In this document: piece by piece, positions 1 to 8,706 of the stretch
Layout: each line of letters begins with the position of its first letter
Position numbering within the stretch: the first letter of the stretch is position 1
NCBI GenBank assembly: GCA_017405525.1
Contig: JAFRAH010000011.1
Coordinates: forward strand, 34,749-98,748
Length of the DNA: 64,000 bases
Source: Synergistaceae bacterium
GTDB lineage: Bacteria; Synergistota; Synergistia; Synergistales; Aminobacteriaceae
Direction of reading: 5' to 3'
Notes under the pieces: model-generated
Databases searched by the model: none
Seen by the model: the letters and a program-made list of their open reading frames with translations, nothing else
What the model was told of the DNA's origin: nothing
Position numbers and translations under genes: made by a program

Positions 1-42
1 AATCCGCCCCGCGTTGAAAAAATGTTGATTACCCGGTCCAGT

Positions 43-171
43 CTAACCTATGAACCTATCCCATAACAGGAAGGTCAGTCGGATCAACCAGTAGAGAGCA
101 GCGGCAAGAATGTCCATTCGCGGGAACTTCCTTGCCGCTTTTCTTTTCCGGGATTTCTTCTTGGAAGCCAT
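43..171 (-). CDS. Small basic single-helix membrane protein, copy 1
   Basis: This encodes a 42-residue protein that I do not recognise. The first half is very rich in Lys and Arg after the start MASKKKSRKRK, and the second half is one hydrophobic segment ending LLWDRFIG. It looks like a small inner-membrane protein with a cytosolic basic tail. I chose the start at 171 because a GGAGGA Shine-Dalgarno lies just upstream; a longer reading from 231 has none. A related protein with the same MASK start and WDR ending is encoded at 386-535, so the two form a tandem paralogous pair. No family is assigned. Confidence 0.6.
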   Translation of the reverse strand: MASKKKSRKRKAARKFPRMDILAAALYWLIRLTFLLWDRFIG

Positions 172-275
172 GTAACTCACTTCCTCCCGCACGGCAAGCT
201 CCCCGTTTGGTGATGCGTGCCACTCACCCACGTTGTGGGCTTCCCAGCGGCCCGAGTCCTCTTCGCAGTGAGGAT

Positions 276-284
276 GTTATACCA
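276..284 (-). promoter_or_regulatory. Extended -10 promoter of small gene 1
   Basis: On the minus strand the sequence reads TGGTATAAC, an extended -10 element about 105 bases upstream of the start at 171. The same TCTGGTATAA string lies upstream of the second small gene, which suggests that each copy carries its own promoter. Confidence 0.45.
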
Positions 285-385
285 GAATGAATTTGCCTGA
301 AGACTGAAGGAATGTGTGTGCTATAATGTGAGGCAGGGAACAGCCCGAGGAGTAAGGCTGAACCCCAGCGGATGAAACCTAGTTT

Positions 386-535
386 CTACTGGCAATACCT
401 ATCCCAGATGAAGAAGAACAGGCGCACCAGAACGTAACCGAGCGAGGCGAGATAGTAAACTGTCCGGAGTACTTCCCGCCTCTTGTTTTTGTGGGTCGGT
501 TTGCGCTTCCGTACCGTCTTCCGCTTGGAAGCCAT
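386..535 (-). CDS. Small basic single-helix membrane protein, copy 2
   Basis: This encodes a 49-residue protein, unrecognised and paralogous to the one at 43-171. It has a basic N-terminal half (MASKRKTVRKRKPTHKNKRR) followed by a hydrophobic segment and the ending FFFIWDRYCQ. The start at 535 is preceded by a purine-rich GGGGGTGG ribosome-binding site. The shared pattern is MASK, then a basic cluster, a Tyr/Leu-rich helix and a terminal WDR. The 214 bases between the two genes hold only the leader and promoter of copy 1. A cytosolic basic tail anchored by one helix could contact RNA, DNA or phospholipid, but nothing in the sequence decides this. Confidence 0.6.
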   Translation of the reverse strand: MASKRKTVRKRKPTHKNKRREVLRTVYYLASLGYVLVRLFFFIWDRYCQ

Positions 536-617
536 GTTACCACCCCCTTCCCACAGGGCGGATCTCCTTGTAGTTGCAGAGCCCCTGTACACTCGCCCGG
601 AGCTCCTCTTGCGTGAT

Positions 618-626
618 ATTATACCA
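618..626 (-). promoter_or_regulatory. Extended -10 promoter of small gene 2
   Basis: The minus strand reads TGGTATAAT, a perfect extended -10 hexamer with its TGn motif. It lies just beyond the folK stop and about 83 bases upstream of the start at 535. No good -35 is visible at normal spacing, as is usual for extended -10 promoters. Confidence 0.55.
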
Positions 627-628
627 GA

Positions 629-1120
629 CTACAGCCCCCCAACCCTCAAAGGCCAAGCCTCCCCACCATGCTCACGGATCATCTCCTGGATGCTCCTGCC
701 GGTCTCAGGATGCCGCCACCCCTCCGGGACAATCTCACCTAATGGCACAAGGACAAACAGCCTCTCAGGTATACGGACATGCGGAACGTCAAGCTCCGGC
801 GAATGCATGACCACCCCGTCAACCAGCAGTATATCAATGTCAATCTTCCTTGCTCCCCACCTAACTGACTCAACACGTCCCAGTTCACGCTCAAATGTCT
901 TAACGGCTCTGAGTATCTCGTGGGGGTCATGGGCTGACTCACTCCCGACCTTCACGCAGGCGTTGAGGTAGTCAGGCTGAGGTATGCCGCCCCATGGTTC
1001 GGTTGAGTAGACGTTGCTTGCTCCTGAGACATGGCCGAGCTCCCTTAATTTTTCCAGAGCATCACGTAAATTCTGGAGACGGTTGCCGAGGTTTGAGCCA
1101 AGACCAAAATACATAATCAT
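629..1120 (-). CDS. folK: 6-hydroxymethyl-7,8-dihydropterin pyrophosphokinase
   Basis: HPPK transfers pyrophosphate from ATP to 6-hydroxymethyl-dihydropterin in cytosolic folate synthesis. The 163-residue protein has the family landmarks: GLGSNLGNR at the N terminus, STEPWGG with the pterin-stacking aromatic, and RWGARKIDIDILL, which holds the two Mg-binding Asp residues. This is followed by VPHVRIPERLFVLVPL, typical of HPPK. Length is normal. It is encoded alone, without folP or folB beside it, and is divergent from the PTS gene at 1195. A GGGAG motif precedes the start and a minus-strand TATAAT lies at 1141-1146. A second Met two codons in is an alternative start. Confidence 0.95.
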   Translation of the reverse strand: MIMYFGLGSNLGNRLQNLRDALEKLRELGHVSGASNVYSTEPWGGIPQPDYLNACVKVGSESAHDPHEILRAVKTFERELGRVESVRWGARKIDIDILLVDGVVMHSPELDVPHVRIPERLFVLVPLGEIVPEGWRHPETGRSIQEMIREHGGEAWPLRVGGL

Positions 1121-1194
1121 GAAAAAATTTCGCTCCCTGCATTATAATTTGTACACTTACATTATCCCCTAAAATCTATTATGGAGGCGTTATC

Positions 1195-2436
1195 ATGGGC
1201 AAATTTGCTTCAGACGCTAAGGAACTCCTCGACGCTATCGGCGGAAAGGAAAACATTGCGGCAGTCTCTCACTGCATCACACGAATGCGCTATGTCCTCG
1301 TTGACCCGAAGGTTGCGGACATCAAACGCATAGAGTCCATCAAGTCGGTCAAGGGAACGTTCACACAGGCCGGGCAGTTCCAGGTCATCATAGGGAATGA
1401 AGTTGCTGACTTCTACAAGGACTTCACGGAAATATCCGGCGTTACTGGTGTCTCAAAGTCGGAAGTAAAGAGCATGTCCAAGCAGAACCAGAATATCCTT
1501 CAGCGTCTCATGACATCGATAGCTGAGATATTCGCCCCGTTAATCCCCGCTATTGTCGTGGGAGGCTTAATTCTGGGCTTCAGGAACGTCATCGACAGCA
1601 TGGAGATTTTTGGCGGAGCAACGTTAGTGAGTCAGTCCCAATTCTGGGCAGGGGTTGACCACTTCCTGTGGCTCTTGGGTGAGGCGGTCTTTCACGTCGG
1701 AATCCCTGTAGGAATCTGCTGGACGATAATGCGGAAGATGGGCGGGACTGAGATGCTCGGACTCATTCTGGGACTCACTCTGGTATCCTCACAGCTCACG
1801 AATGCATACGGTGTTGCGTCGGCACTTGCGAACGGGACGATAAACCAGTGGAACTTCGGCTTCATCAAAATCAACATGATAGGCTATCAGGCTCAGGTAA
1901 TCCCGGCAATGCTGGCGGCCTTCACGCTTGCTTACCTGGAGCGTTTCTTCAAGAAGATTATTCCGCAGGTTGTCCAGATGATACTTGTACCGTTTTTCAG
2001 CCTTCTCTTTGCGGTAATGGCAGCTCACTTCGTTCTTGGGCCCATAGGCTGGAAGGTTGGTTCATGGATCTCTGCGGCGGTCTATGCTGGAATCTCAGGG
2101 TCTTACCGCGTAATCTTCGGGGCAGTCTTCGGGTTCTTCTACGCTCCGCTGGTCATCACAGGACTTCATCACATGAGCAACGCTATAGACATCCAGCTTA
2201 TAGCCGACTTTGGGGGCACCATGTTATGGCCGATGATTGCACTCTCGAACATAGCACAGGGAAGCGCAGTATTGGGGATGATATTCCTCCAGAAGAGGAG
2301 CGCAAAAGCCAAAGAGCTCAACATTCCCTCCTGTATATCCTGCTATCTCGGAGTAACTGAGCCGGCAATGTTCGGCGTAAACCTCAAGTATGTATTCCCG
2401 TTCATCTGCGGAATGACCGGCTCGTGCATCGCTTGA
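1195..2436 (+). CDS. treB: Trehalose-type PTS permease, EIIB and most of EIIC (interrupted)
   Basis: This is the 5' portion of one EIIBCA sugar-phosphotransferase gene spanning 1195-3126. Residues 1-85 are EIIB with the phosphorylated Cys in AAVSHCITRMR. From about residue 100 it is a multi-helix EIIC with the signature GVTEPAMFGVNLKY, closest in my judgement to trehalose permeases such as TreB. The reading frame stops at TGA 2434-2436 (codon 414), where the TreB family has Gly, so a GGA-to-TGA change is likely. After the stop the same frame continues with clear homology (IGVGGLPGILSIQP). The downstream treC supports trehalose as substrate. A true nonsense mutation would probably abolish transport; a sequencing error is equally possible. 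Confidence 0.85.
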   Translation: MGKFASDAKELLDAIGGKENIAAVSHCITRMRYVLVDPKVADIKRIESIKSVKGTFTQAGQFQVIIGNEVADFYKDFTEISGVTGVSKSEVKSMSKQNQNILQRLMTSIAEIFAPLIPAIVVGGLILGFRNVIDSMEIFGGATLVSQSQFWAGVDHFLWLLGEAVFHVGIPVGICWTIMRKMGGTEMLGLILGLTLVSSQLTNAYGVASALANGTINQWNFGFIKINMIGYQAQVIPAMLAAFTLAYLERFFKKIIPQVVQMILVPFFSLLFAVMAAHFVLGPIGWKVGSWISAAVYAGISGSYRVIFGAVFGFFYAPLVITGLHHMSNAIDIQLIADFGGTMLWPMIALSNIAQGSAVLGMIFLQKRSAKAKELNIPSCISCYLGVTEPAMFGVNLKYVFPFICGMTGSCIA

Positions 2437-2478
2437 ATCATCAGCACTGCCTCAAGCGTTACAGCAAGTGCCATCGGT

Positions 2479-3126
2479 GTGGGAGGACTTCCGGGAATCC
2501 TCTCGATACAGCCTGCATCAATCGCAATGTTCGCGCTCTGCATGGTTGTAGCTGTGGCTGTCCCGTTCGTACTGACCTACATTGTCGGGAAGCGCAAGGG
2601 CATCGACAGGGAGGCCAATGAGGAGGCACTACAGCAGGAGCTTGCGGAAAAGGCAAAGGCTGAACACGCTCCCGTTGACTTCATGGCGTTCTTGACGGGC
2701 AGAACCATAGCCATAACCGAAGTACCTGATGCCACGTTTGCCGAAAAGGTATTAGGGGACGGAATAGCGATTGAGCCAACGGACAATATACTTGTTTCAC
2801 CAGTTGATGCTGTGGTTGAGCAGACTATGGAGGGAAGTAACCACGCTATAGGTCTCGTCATGGCTAATGGCCTCGAACTATTGCTACACATTGGCCTCGA
2901 CACTGTGGAGATGAAGGGGGACGGTTTCACGATACACGTTGCGGAAGGCGACAGGGTCAAGACAGGTCAGGAACTCATAACGTTTGACCCGGAGAAGATA
3001 AAAGCGGCAGGTCATCCGCTCACCACAATAATGGTCATCACGAACGGTGAAGGCTACGAGTCGTTCAGGTTTGACGCTGGTCTTGAGGTTAAGGCGGCTG
3101 AGAACGTCATAGCTCACGCGGAGTAG
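2479..3126 (+). CDS. Trehalose-type PTS permease, EIIC C-terminus and EIIA domain (3' part of interrupted gene)
   Basis: This segment is in the same frame as the gene at 1195 and continues it beyond the in-frame TGA. The first GTG after the stop (2479) begins with GGLPGILSIQP, the end of EIIC, followed by the last membrane helix. From about residue 70 it is a glucose-type EIIA domain, with the phosphorylated His in ELLLHIGLDTVEM. A fused EIIA makes the intact protein about 643 residues and independent of a separate EIIA-Glc. No convincing ribosome-binding site precedes 2479, so independent translation is doubtful. treC starts seven bases after the stop. Confidence 0.75.
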   Translation: MGGLPGILSIQPASIAMFALCMVVAVAVPFVLTYIVGKRKGIDREANEEALQQELAEKAKAEHAPVDFMAFLTGRTIAITEVPDATFAEKVLGDGIAIEPTDNILVSPVDAVVEQTMEGSNHAIGLVMANGLELLLHIGLDTVEMKGDGFTIHVAEGDRVKTGQELITFDPEKIKAAGHPLTTIMVITNGEGYESFRFDAGLEVKAAENVIAHAE

Positions 3127-3132
3127 ACCATC

Positions 3133-4743
3133 ATGCAGGACAAGTACAAGAACAGCACCGTATATCAGATTTACGTCAAGTCATTCTGCGACTCCAACGG
3201 CGACGGAATAGGCGACCTCAACGGTATACGCTCAAAGCTCGGCTACATTCACTCACTCGGCGTGAAGTATATCTGGGTTACCCCGTTCTTCTGCTCACCT
3301 ATGGCCGATAATGGCTACGATGTCTCGGATTACCGCAACGTCAACCCAATGTTCGGGACTATGCAGGACTGTGAGGCTATGATTGCTGAGGCTGATGCTC
3401 TCGGAATGGGCTTCATGTTCGACATGGTCTTTAACCACACTTCAGACGAGCACGAATGGTTCAGGAAGGCACTTACTGGAGACCCGGAATACATGGACTA
3501 CTACATCTTCAGGGACAACCCCCCGGAATGGACGAGTATATTCGGCGGCCCGGCATGGGAATATGTACCCTCACTCGGAAAATACTACCTTCACCTCTTT
3601 GACCCTAAGCAGCCTGACCTCAACTGGGACAATCCCAAAGTCAGGGAAGAACTGAAGGACGTTGTTCGCTTCTGGAAGTCAAAAGGGGTAAAGGGCTTCA
3701 GGTTTGACGTTCTCAACCGCGTATCAAAGCCCGGAAATCTTACGTCCCTTCCTCCTGGAAATGCCGGGGCTTACTGCAAGGACGGCCCGCATATTCACGA
3801 GTACATCCAGGAGCTTGTTCGTGATACTGGAATCGGTGAAATGATTACGGTGGGCGAAATGGCATCAACTACCCTCGAACAGTGCATAAAGTACTCTAAC
3901 CCTTCAGGCTCAGAGCTCTCAATGTGCTTCAACTTCCATCACCTCAAGGTAGACTACAAGGACGGCGGAAAATGGACGTTAATGCCCCCTGACCTTCACG
4001 AGCTGCGGCAGATATTCACGACGTGGCAGGAAGGGATGAACGCGGCGGGAGGCTGGCAGGCTCTCTTCTGGTGCAACCACGACCAGCCCCGTATAGTCTC
4101 ACGTTTCGGCGATGAAGGGCAGTACTGGAAGGAGTCGGCGAAAATGCTCGGAACGTTCATTCACATGCTGAGGGGAACACCGTATATCTACCAGGGCGAG
4201 GAACTTGGAATGACCAATGCACATTTTCGGAGCATTGACGATTACCGGGACGTTGAGGCACTGAACTACTACCGAATAATGCGGGACAACGGGACTAGTG
4301 AGGCTGATGCTCTGGCGATACTCGGCGCGAAATCAAGGGACAACGGACGCACTCCCATGCAGTGGACGGCGGGGCATGAGGCAGGCTTCACGTCAGGGAC
4401 TTCATGGCTCAGCATTCCCGATAACTACATGAGCATCAACGTTGAGGCAGAGGAGAATGATCCGGGCTCGATCCTCAACTACTACAGGGAGCTTGTGAGG
4501 CTCAGGGAGAATTACCCGGTAATCTCGGAGGGCAGCGTGAAGTTCATTGACACCGGGAACGATAAGGTACTGGGCTATGAGCGGGCTCTTGGGTCTCAGC
4601 GTCTCGTTGTTCTCTGCAACTTCAGTGGCAGTGATGAGACAGTCTCAGGCGTTGACATCAAGGGCAAGGTCTTAATCGGGAACTGGTCAGGCTCTCACAG
4701 GATGATGAAACCATATGAGGCACTCGTAATTCTTGAGGGTTAA
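3133..4743 (+). CDS. treC: Trehalose-6-phosphate hydrolase / GH13 alpha-glucosidase
   Basis: This 536-residue GH13 enzyme probably splits trehalose-6-phosphate into glucose and glucose-6-phosphate in the cytosol. The N terminus TVYQIYVKSFCDSNGDGIGD is typical of the oligo-1,6-glucosidase/TreC subfamily. The catalytic residues are visible: the nucleophile Asp in GFRFDVLN, the acid/base Glu in VGEMAST, and the transition-state Asp in CNHDQPR. Length matches TreC. It follows the PTS permease by six bases and clearly forms an operon with it. No treR-type repressor is in view. Other alpha-1,1 or alpha-1,4 phospho-glucosides remain possible substrates; the trehalose call rests on the paired permease. 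Confidence 0.85.
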   Translation: MQDKYKNSTVYQIYVKSFCDSNGDGIGDLNGIRSKLGYIHSLGVKYIWVTPFFCSPMADNGYDVSDYRNVNPMFGTMQDCEAMIAEADALGMGFMFDMVFNHTSDEHEWFRKALTGDPEYMDYYIFRDNPPEWTSIFGGPAWEYVPSLGKYYLHLFDPKQPDLNWDNPKVREELKDVVRFWKSKGVKGFRFDVLNRVSKPGNLTSLPPGNAGAYCKDGPHIHEYIQELVRDTGIGEMITVGEMASTTLEQCIKYSNPSGSELSMCFNFHHLKVDYKDGGKWTLMPPDLHELRQIFTTWQEGMNAAGGWQALFWCNHDQPRIVSRFGDEGQYWKESAKMLGTFIHMLRGTPYIYQGEELGMTNAHFRSIDDYRDVEALNYYRIMRDNGTSEADALAILGAKSRDNGRTPMQWTAGHEAGFTSGTSWLSIPDNYMSINVEAEENDPGSILNYYRELVRLRENYPVISEGSVKFIDTGNDKVLGYERALGSQRLVVLCNFSGSDETVSGVDIKGKVLIGNWSGSHRMMKPYEALVILEG

Positions 4744-4758
4744 GGCGTAACTTGCGGG

Positions 4759-4792
4759 GCGTTCCGGCCATGTGTTGGGACGCTCTTTTTTT
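4759..4792 (+). terminator. Rho-independent terminator after treC
   Basis: GCGTTCC at 4759-4765 pairs with GGGACGC at 4777-4783 with one G-T pair, followed by TCTTTTTTT. It closes the trehalose operon. Confidence 0.8.
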
Positions 4793-4843
4793 GTGTCCAC
4801 GTAGTACAATACCCGATAAACCACAACAGGAGCTGATGAAATA

Positions 4844-5890
4844 TTGCCCAAGATAAAATTTGAGACTGACTATCAGGAGGGCTGCCACCCCCGAATACTC
4901 GAACGCCTCGTGTCTACGAACATGGAGCAGACTTCAGGCTATGGCTATGACCCCCACACCGAACATGCGAGGGAACTCATACGCGCAACTATAGGCAGGC
5001 CAAACGCAGGAGTGTACTTCATGGCCGGAGGTACTCAGACGAACGCAACGGTAATCAAGCACTTCCTGAAGCCCTATGAGGGAGTAATATCCGTGTCGTC
5101 CGGGCATATCAACGTCCACGAGTCGGGCGCAATCGAGTCGACAGGCCACAAGGTCATAGCACTTCCGGGCATTAACGGCCTTCTTGATGCGGGGGAACTC
5201 AGGCAGTACCTGGCGGCGTTCTACGATGACCCGACATATGAACACATGGCAATTCCCGGAATGGTCTACGTGTCCTACTCGTCTGAACTTGGGACGCTCT
5301 ACACCAAGCAGGGACTATCGGACATCAAGAGCGTGTGCAGTGAGTACGGGCTGAAGCTCTTCATTGACGGCGCAAGACTGGGGGCAGGCTTAACGTCTGA
5401 GACTTCGGACATGACGATAAAGGACATTGCCGGGCTCTGTGATGCGTTCTACATTGGCGGGACGAAAACGGGTGCACTTCTCGGCGAGGCTGTGGTCTTC
5501 CCTGAACCTGAGAGGCAGGACTTGAGGCACTTCACCACGCTCATCAAGCAGCAGGGCGGGTTGCTGGCGAAAGGGAGGCTCTTGGGTATACAGTTCGAGG
5601 CACTCTTTGAGGACGGGCTATACTTCGAGAACGCAAGGCACGCTAACTCTCAGGCCATGAAGATTAGGCAGGCGTTCATTGAGGCAGGCGTTGAGTTCCT
5701 GATAGACTCCCCGACAAACCAGCAGTTCCCCATCCTGACGCGTGAACAGAATGAAGCACTCTCGGAGAAGTTCAGCTATGAGACGTGGCAGCCAATGGAC
5801 GACGGAAGAACAGCCGTAAGATTTTGCACGAGCTGGGCAACGTCAGACGAGAATATCAGCGCGCTTATAGAGGCAATACATCAGCTATGA
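4844..5890 (+). CDS. ltaE: Low-specificity threonine aldolase
   Basis: This 348-residue PLP-dependent enzyme of the threonine aldolase family cleaves L-threonine or allo-threonine to glycine and acetaldehyde. Fold-type I features are present: GGTQTNAT for phosphate binding, an HINVHESGAIE segment, the cofactor Asp in LFIDGARLGAGL, and the Schiff-base Lys in YIGGTKTGALLGE. The start is TTG at 4844, preceded by an AGGAG ribosome-binding site; an ATG nearby is out of frame. The 3' end nearly abuts valS, so the two are probably cotranscribed. No glycine or serine pathway genes are adjacent. Confidence 0.88.
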   Translation: MPKIKFETDYQEGCHPRILERLVSTNMEQTSGYGYDPHTEHARELIRATIGRPNAGVYFMAGGTQTNATVIKHFLKPYEGVISVSSGHINVHESGAIESTGHKVIALPGINGLLDAGELRQYLAAFYDDPTYEHMAIPGMVYVSYSSELGTLYTKQGLSDIKSVCSEYGLKLFIDGARLGAGLTSETSDMTIKDIAGLCDAFYIGGTKTGALLGEAVVFPEPERQDLRHFTTLIKQQGGLLAKGRLLGIQFEALFEDGLYFENARHANSQAMKIRQAFIEAGVEFLIDSPTNQQFPILTREQNEALSEKFSYETWQPMDDGRTAVRFCTSWATSDENISALIEAIHQL

Positions 5891-5904
5891 CAGAAGGAGA
5901 CAAC

Positions 5905-8571
5905 ATGACAACAAGGAAACGAAACAGGAACTTGGACAAGAGTTATTCCCCCGACAACATAGAACAGAAATGGTATACCGAATGGCTCAATCACGGGCTC
6001 TTCAACGCAGAGATTAACCCTGACGCAAAAGCATTCTCCATAGTTATACCCCCTCCCAACGTTACGGGCTCTCTCCATGTCGGCCATGCATTCGACCACA
6101 CATTCCAGGACATCATGTGCCGCACCAAGCGCATGGAGGGCTATAGTGTTCTCTGGCTTCCTGGGACTGACCACGCCGGAATAGCCACTCAGAACGTCGT
6201 CGAGAAAGACCTCGCGAAAAAAGGCATCTCACGTTATGACTTGGGACGTGATGAGTTCGTCAAAAAGGTCTGGGAATGGAAGAAGGTTTACGGCTCCCGG
6301 ATAATCGAGCAGATGAAGAGGCTCGGAAATTCCTGCGACTGGCGGCGTGAACGTTTCACCCTCGATGAAGGGCTCTCGCGTGCAGTGAGGGCGGTATTCG
6401 TTCGTCTCTACAAGAAGGGGCTCATCTACCGGGGAAAATATATAGTGAACTGGTGTCCACGTTGTGAGACGGCAATATCAGACCTTGAAGTCGAGTACGA
6501 AGACCAGCAGGGGAAGTTCTACTACGTCCAATACCCATTGACTGACGCGGAAGGCTATGTGCTTGTTGCGACAACACGCCCCGAAACCATCATAGGCGAC
6601 GTAGCAATAGCAGTACACCCCCGCTCCGAAAAGTACAGGCACTTAATCGGCAAGCATGTACGTGTTCCGTTGACTGACAGAATCATACCCATCATTGAGG
6701 ACAACATGGTAGACCCGGAATTTGGCACAGGCTGTGTGAAGATTACCCCCGCACATGACCCGAATGACTTCCTTGTGGGGCTCAACCATGACTTGGAGCA
6801 GATACAGGTGATTGACTCAAAGGGCATCATGAACGAGAACGCCGGGAAATATCAGGGGATGACGATAGAGCAGGCACGCAAGGAGTCAGCGAAAGACCTT
6901 CAGGAGCTCGGCCTTCTGGTGAAGACTGAAGAGATCACTCACTCGGTGGGACATTGCCAGCGTTGCGGGACGACAGTAGAGCCCTACCTCTCGGAACAAT
7001 GGTTCGTGAAGACCAAGCCCCTCGCTGAACGTGGGGTTCAGGCGGTGAAGGACGGCCGCATAAAGTGGACACCCGAACAGTGGGAGAAAACCTACTTCAA
7101 CTGGATGGAGAACATACGCGACTGGTGCATATCCCGCCAGCTTTGGTGGGGTCATAGAATCCCAGCGTGGGAGTGCAAGGACTGCGGGCATATTACCGTT
7201 GCTGAGGTTGACCCGACAGAATGCGAGCACTGCCACAGCAAGAACATAGAGCAGGAAAGCGACGTACTGGATACGTGGTTCAGCTCTGCACTATGGCCTT
7301 TCTCGACGATGGGATGGCCTGACAATGCCCCCGAACTGAAGTACTTTTACCCGACCTCGCTAATGGTTACGGGGTTCGACATAATATTTTTCTGGGTTGC
7401 CAGGATGATTATGATGGGGCTTGAGTTCATGGATGATGTACCGTTCAGGGATGTCTACATTCACTCACTGATACGTGATGAGCATGGCAAGAAAATGAGC
7501 AAGACCAAAGGCAACGTTATTGACCCCCTCGTCATGATTGAGCAGTACGGAGCTGATGCCTTGAGGATGACATTAGCCGCCTTGTCAGTTCAGGGAAGGG
7601 ACATACTCCTTTCGTCAACGAGGATTGAGACCTACAGGTTCTTCATGAACAAGCTCTGGAACGCCTCAAGGTTTGCGCTGATGAATCTTGATGACGAAGT
7701 GAGAGACATTGACCCCTCACAGTTGCACCTTCACGACAAGTTCATACTGACTCGGACTCAGGAGATGGCCCGGAACGTCCGAGCACAAATCGACAGCTAC
7801 GACATAGGGACAGCCGCAAGGGGGCTCTATGATTTCGTTTGGGGCGACCTTTGCGACTGGTATCTTGAGATGAGCAAGCCTGCACTGAAGGGTGATGAGG
7901 GCGAGGCACGCAAGAGGACGACTCAGGGAGTTCTTGAGCACGTATTCAGGACGACACTGCCATTACTGCACCCGTTTATCCCGTTCGTTACGGAGGAACT
8001 GTGGGCAGCATTCGGCTTTAACGACGACTACATTATGCGCACGTCATGGCCTGAGCCTGTGAGTGAGTTCATGTTTGAGGGAGTTACTGACGACATGAAG
8101 ACTCTTCAGGAGACAGTGAGGGAGCTGCGCAACCTCCGGGCAGAGGCACATGTTCCACCACAGCAGAGATTGAGCCGTGCAGTAATCCGGGTGAGTTCCG
8201 GGACAAAGGCCGCTGAAATTCTCCGGGCATCACTGAACCAGATCTGCAACTTGTGCCGCGTCAGTGAGGTAGTCGTTGAGGAGCCTTCAGGTGAGTGGAG
8301 TTACGGGCCCTCACTTTCGGGGGTTGTCGGTGATGCTGAGGTCAAGCTGCCGGTTGGTGATGTTCTTGACGTGCCGAAGGAGATTGCGAGGCTTGGGCAG
8401 GAGATTGCGAGTGTCGAGAAGAACATTGCGACGAGCCAAGCGAGGCTGAACAAGCAGAGTTTCGTTGAGCGCGCTCCTGCTGAGGTTGTGGAGAAGGAAC
8501 GTGCGAAGGTTGAAGAGGGACTTGCGCAGGTCAGGAGGCTGAAGGCTAACCTTGAGAGCCTGAGCAGGTAA
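5905..8571 (+). CDS. valS: Valyl-tRNA synthetase
   Basis: This 888-residue class I synthetase charges tRNA-Val. It has the HIGH signature as HVGHAF after PPPNVTGSL and the KMSKS loop as KMSKTKGNV. A CP1 editing domain lies between them, and Cys pairs (CPRCE, CQRC, CKDC) suggest zinc ribbons. The C terminus is the usual ValRS coiled coil rich in Lys, Glu and Ala. I chose the ATG at 5905 because GAAGGAG lies just upstream; an upstream ATG at 5887 overlaps the ltaE stop. A terminator follows directly. Confidence 0.97.
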   Translation: MTTRKRNRNLDKSYSPDNIEQKWYTEWLNHGLFNAEINPDAKAFSIVIPPPNVTGSLHVGHAFDHTFQDIMCRTKRMEGYSVLWLPGTDHAGIATQNVVEKDLAKKGISRYDLGRDEFVKKVWEWKKVYGSRIIEQMKRLGNSCDWRRERFTLDEGLSRAVRAVFVRLYKKGLIYRGKYIVNWCPRCETAISDLEVEYEDQQGKFYYVQYPLTDAEGYVLVATTRPETIIGDVAIAVHPRSEKYRHLIGKHVRVPLTDRIIPIIEDNMVDPEFGTGCVKITPAHDPNDFLVGLNHDLEQIQVIDSKGIMNENAGKYQGMTIEQARKESAKDLQELGLLVKTEEITHSVGHCQRCGTTVEPYLSEQWFVKTKPLAERGVQAVKDGRIKWTPEQWEKTYFNWMENIRDWCISRQLWWGHRIPAWECKDCGHITVAEVDPTECEHCHSKNIEQESDVLDTWFSSALWPFSTMGWPDNAPELKYFYPTSLMVTGFDIIFFWVARMIMMGLEFMDDVPFRDVYIHSLIRDEHGKKMSKTKGNVIDPLVMIEQYGADALRMTLAALSVQGRDILLSSTRIETYRFFMNKLWNASRFALMNLDDEVRDIDPSQLHLHDKFILTRTQEMARNVRAQIDSYDIGTAARGLYDFVWGDLCDWYLEMSKPALKGDEGEARKRTTQGVLEHVFRTTLPLLHPFIPFVTEELWAAFGFNDDYIMRTSWPEPVSEFMFEGVTDDMKTLQETVRELRNLRAEAHVPPQQRLSRAVIRVSSGTKAAEILRASLNQICNLCRVSEVVVEEPSGEWSYGPSLSGVVGDAEVKLPVGDVLDVPKEIARLGQEIASVEKNIATSQARLNKQSFVERAPAEVVEKERAKVEEGLAQVRRLKANLESLSR

Positions 8572-8588
8572 TCACAAGTCAGAACATC

Positions 8589-8624
8589 ATTCCCCTTTGC
8601 TGAAAAGTGAGGGGGAATTTTTTT
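8589..8624 (+). terminator. Rho-independent terminator after valS
   Basis: ATTCCCC at 8589-8595 pairs with GGGGAAT at 8612-8618, followed by a T run to 8624. Confidence 0.8.
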
Positions 8625-8656
8625 GTGTAAACATCTGAAGTTTTGCTTTGATGCCA

Positions 8657-8690
8657 TCAAAAAACCCCCTTGCCATTACGACAAAGGGGC
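8657..8690 (-). terminator. Rho-independent terminator after larC
   Basis: On the minus strand CCCCTT pairs with AAGGGG across a loop of about 12 bases and is followed by TTTTTT. It ends the minus-strand operon whose last gene is larC and faces the valS terminator. Confidence 0.75.
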
Positions 8691-8706
8691 TATGAACTTC
8701 TCCCTT

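Noticed and set aside
300..385. Possible small RNA with TATAAT at 322-327 on the plus strand
   Set aside because: No -35 at workable spacing, and no match to SRP RNA, 6S RNA or tmRNA motifs that I could see. The stretch is best read as the downstream region of small gene 2.
2434..2436. Selenocysteine or recoded TGA (for example as Gly) in the PTS gene
   Set aside because: Many genes in the window end in TGA, so it is a normal stop here. The site is Gly in the family, not a redox Cys, and no selenocysteine insertion hairpin is apparent.
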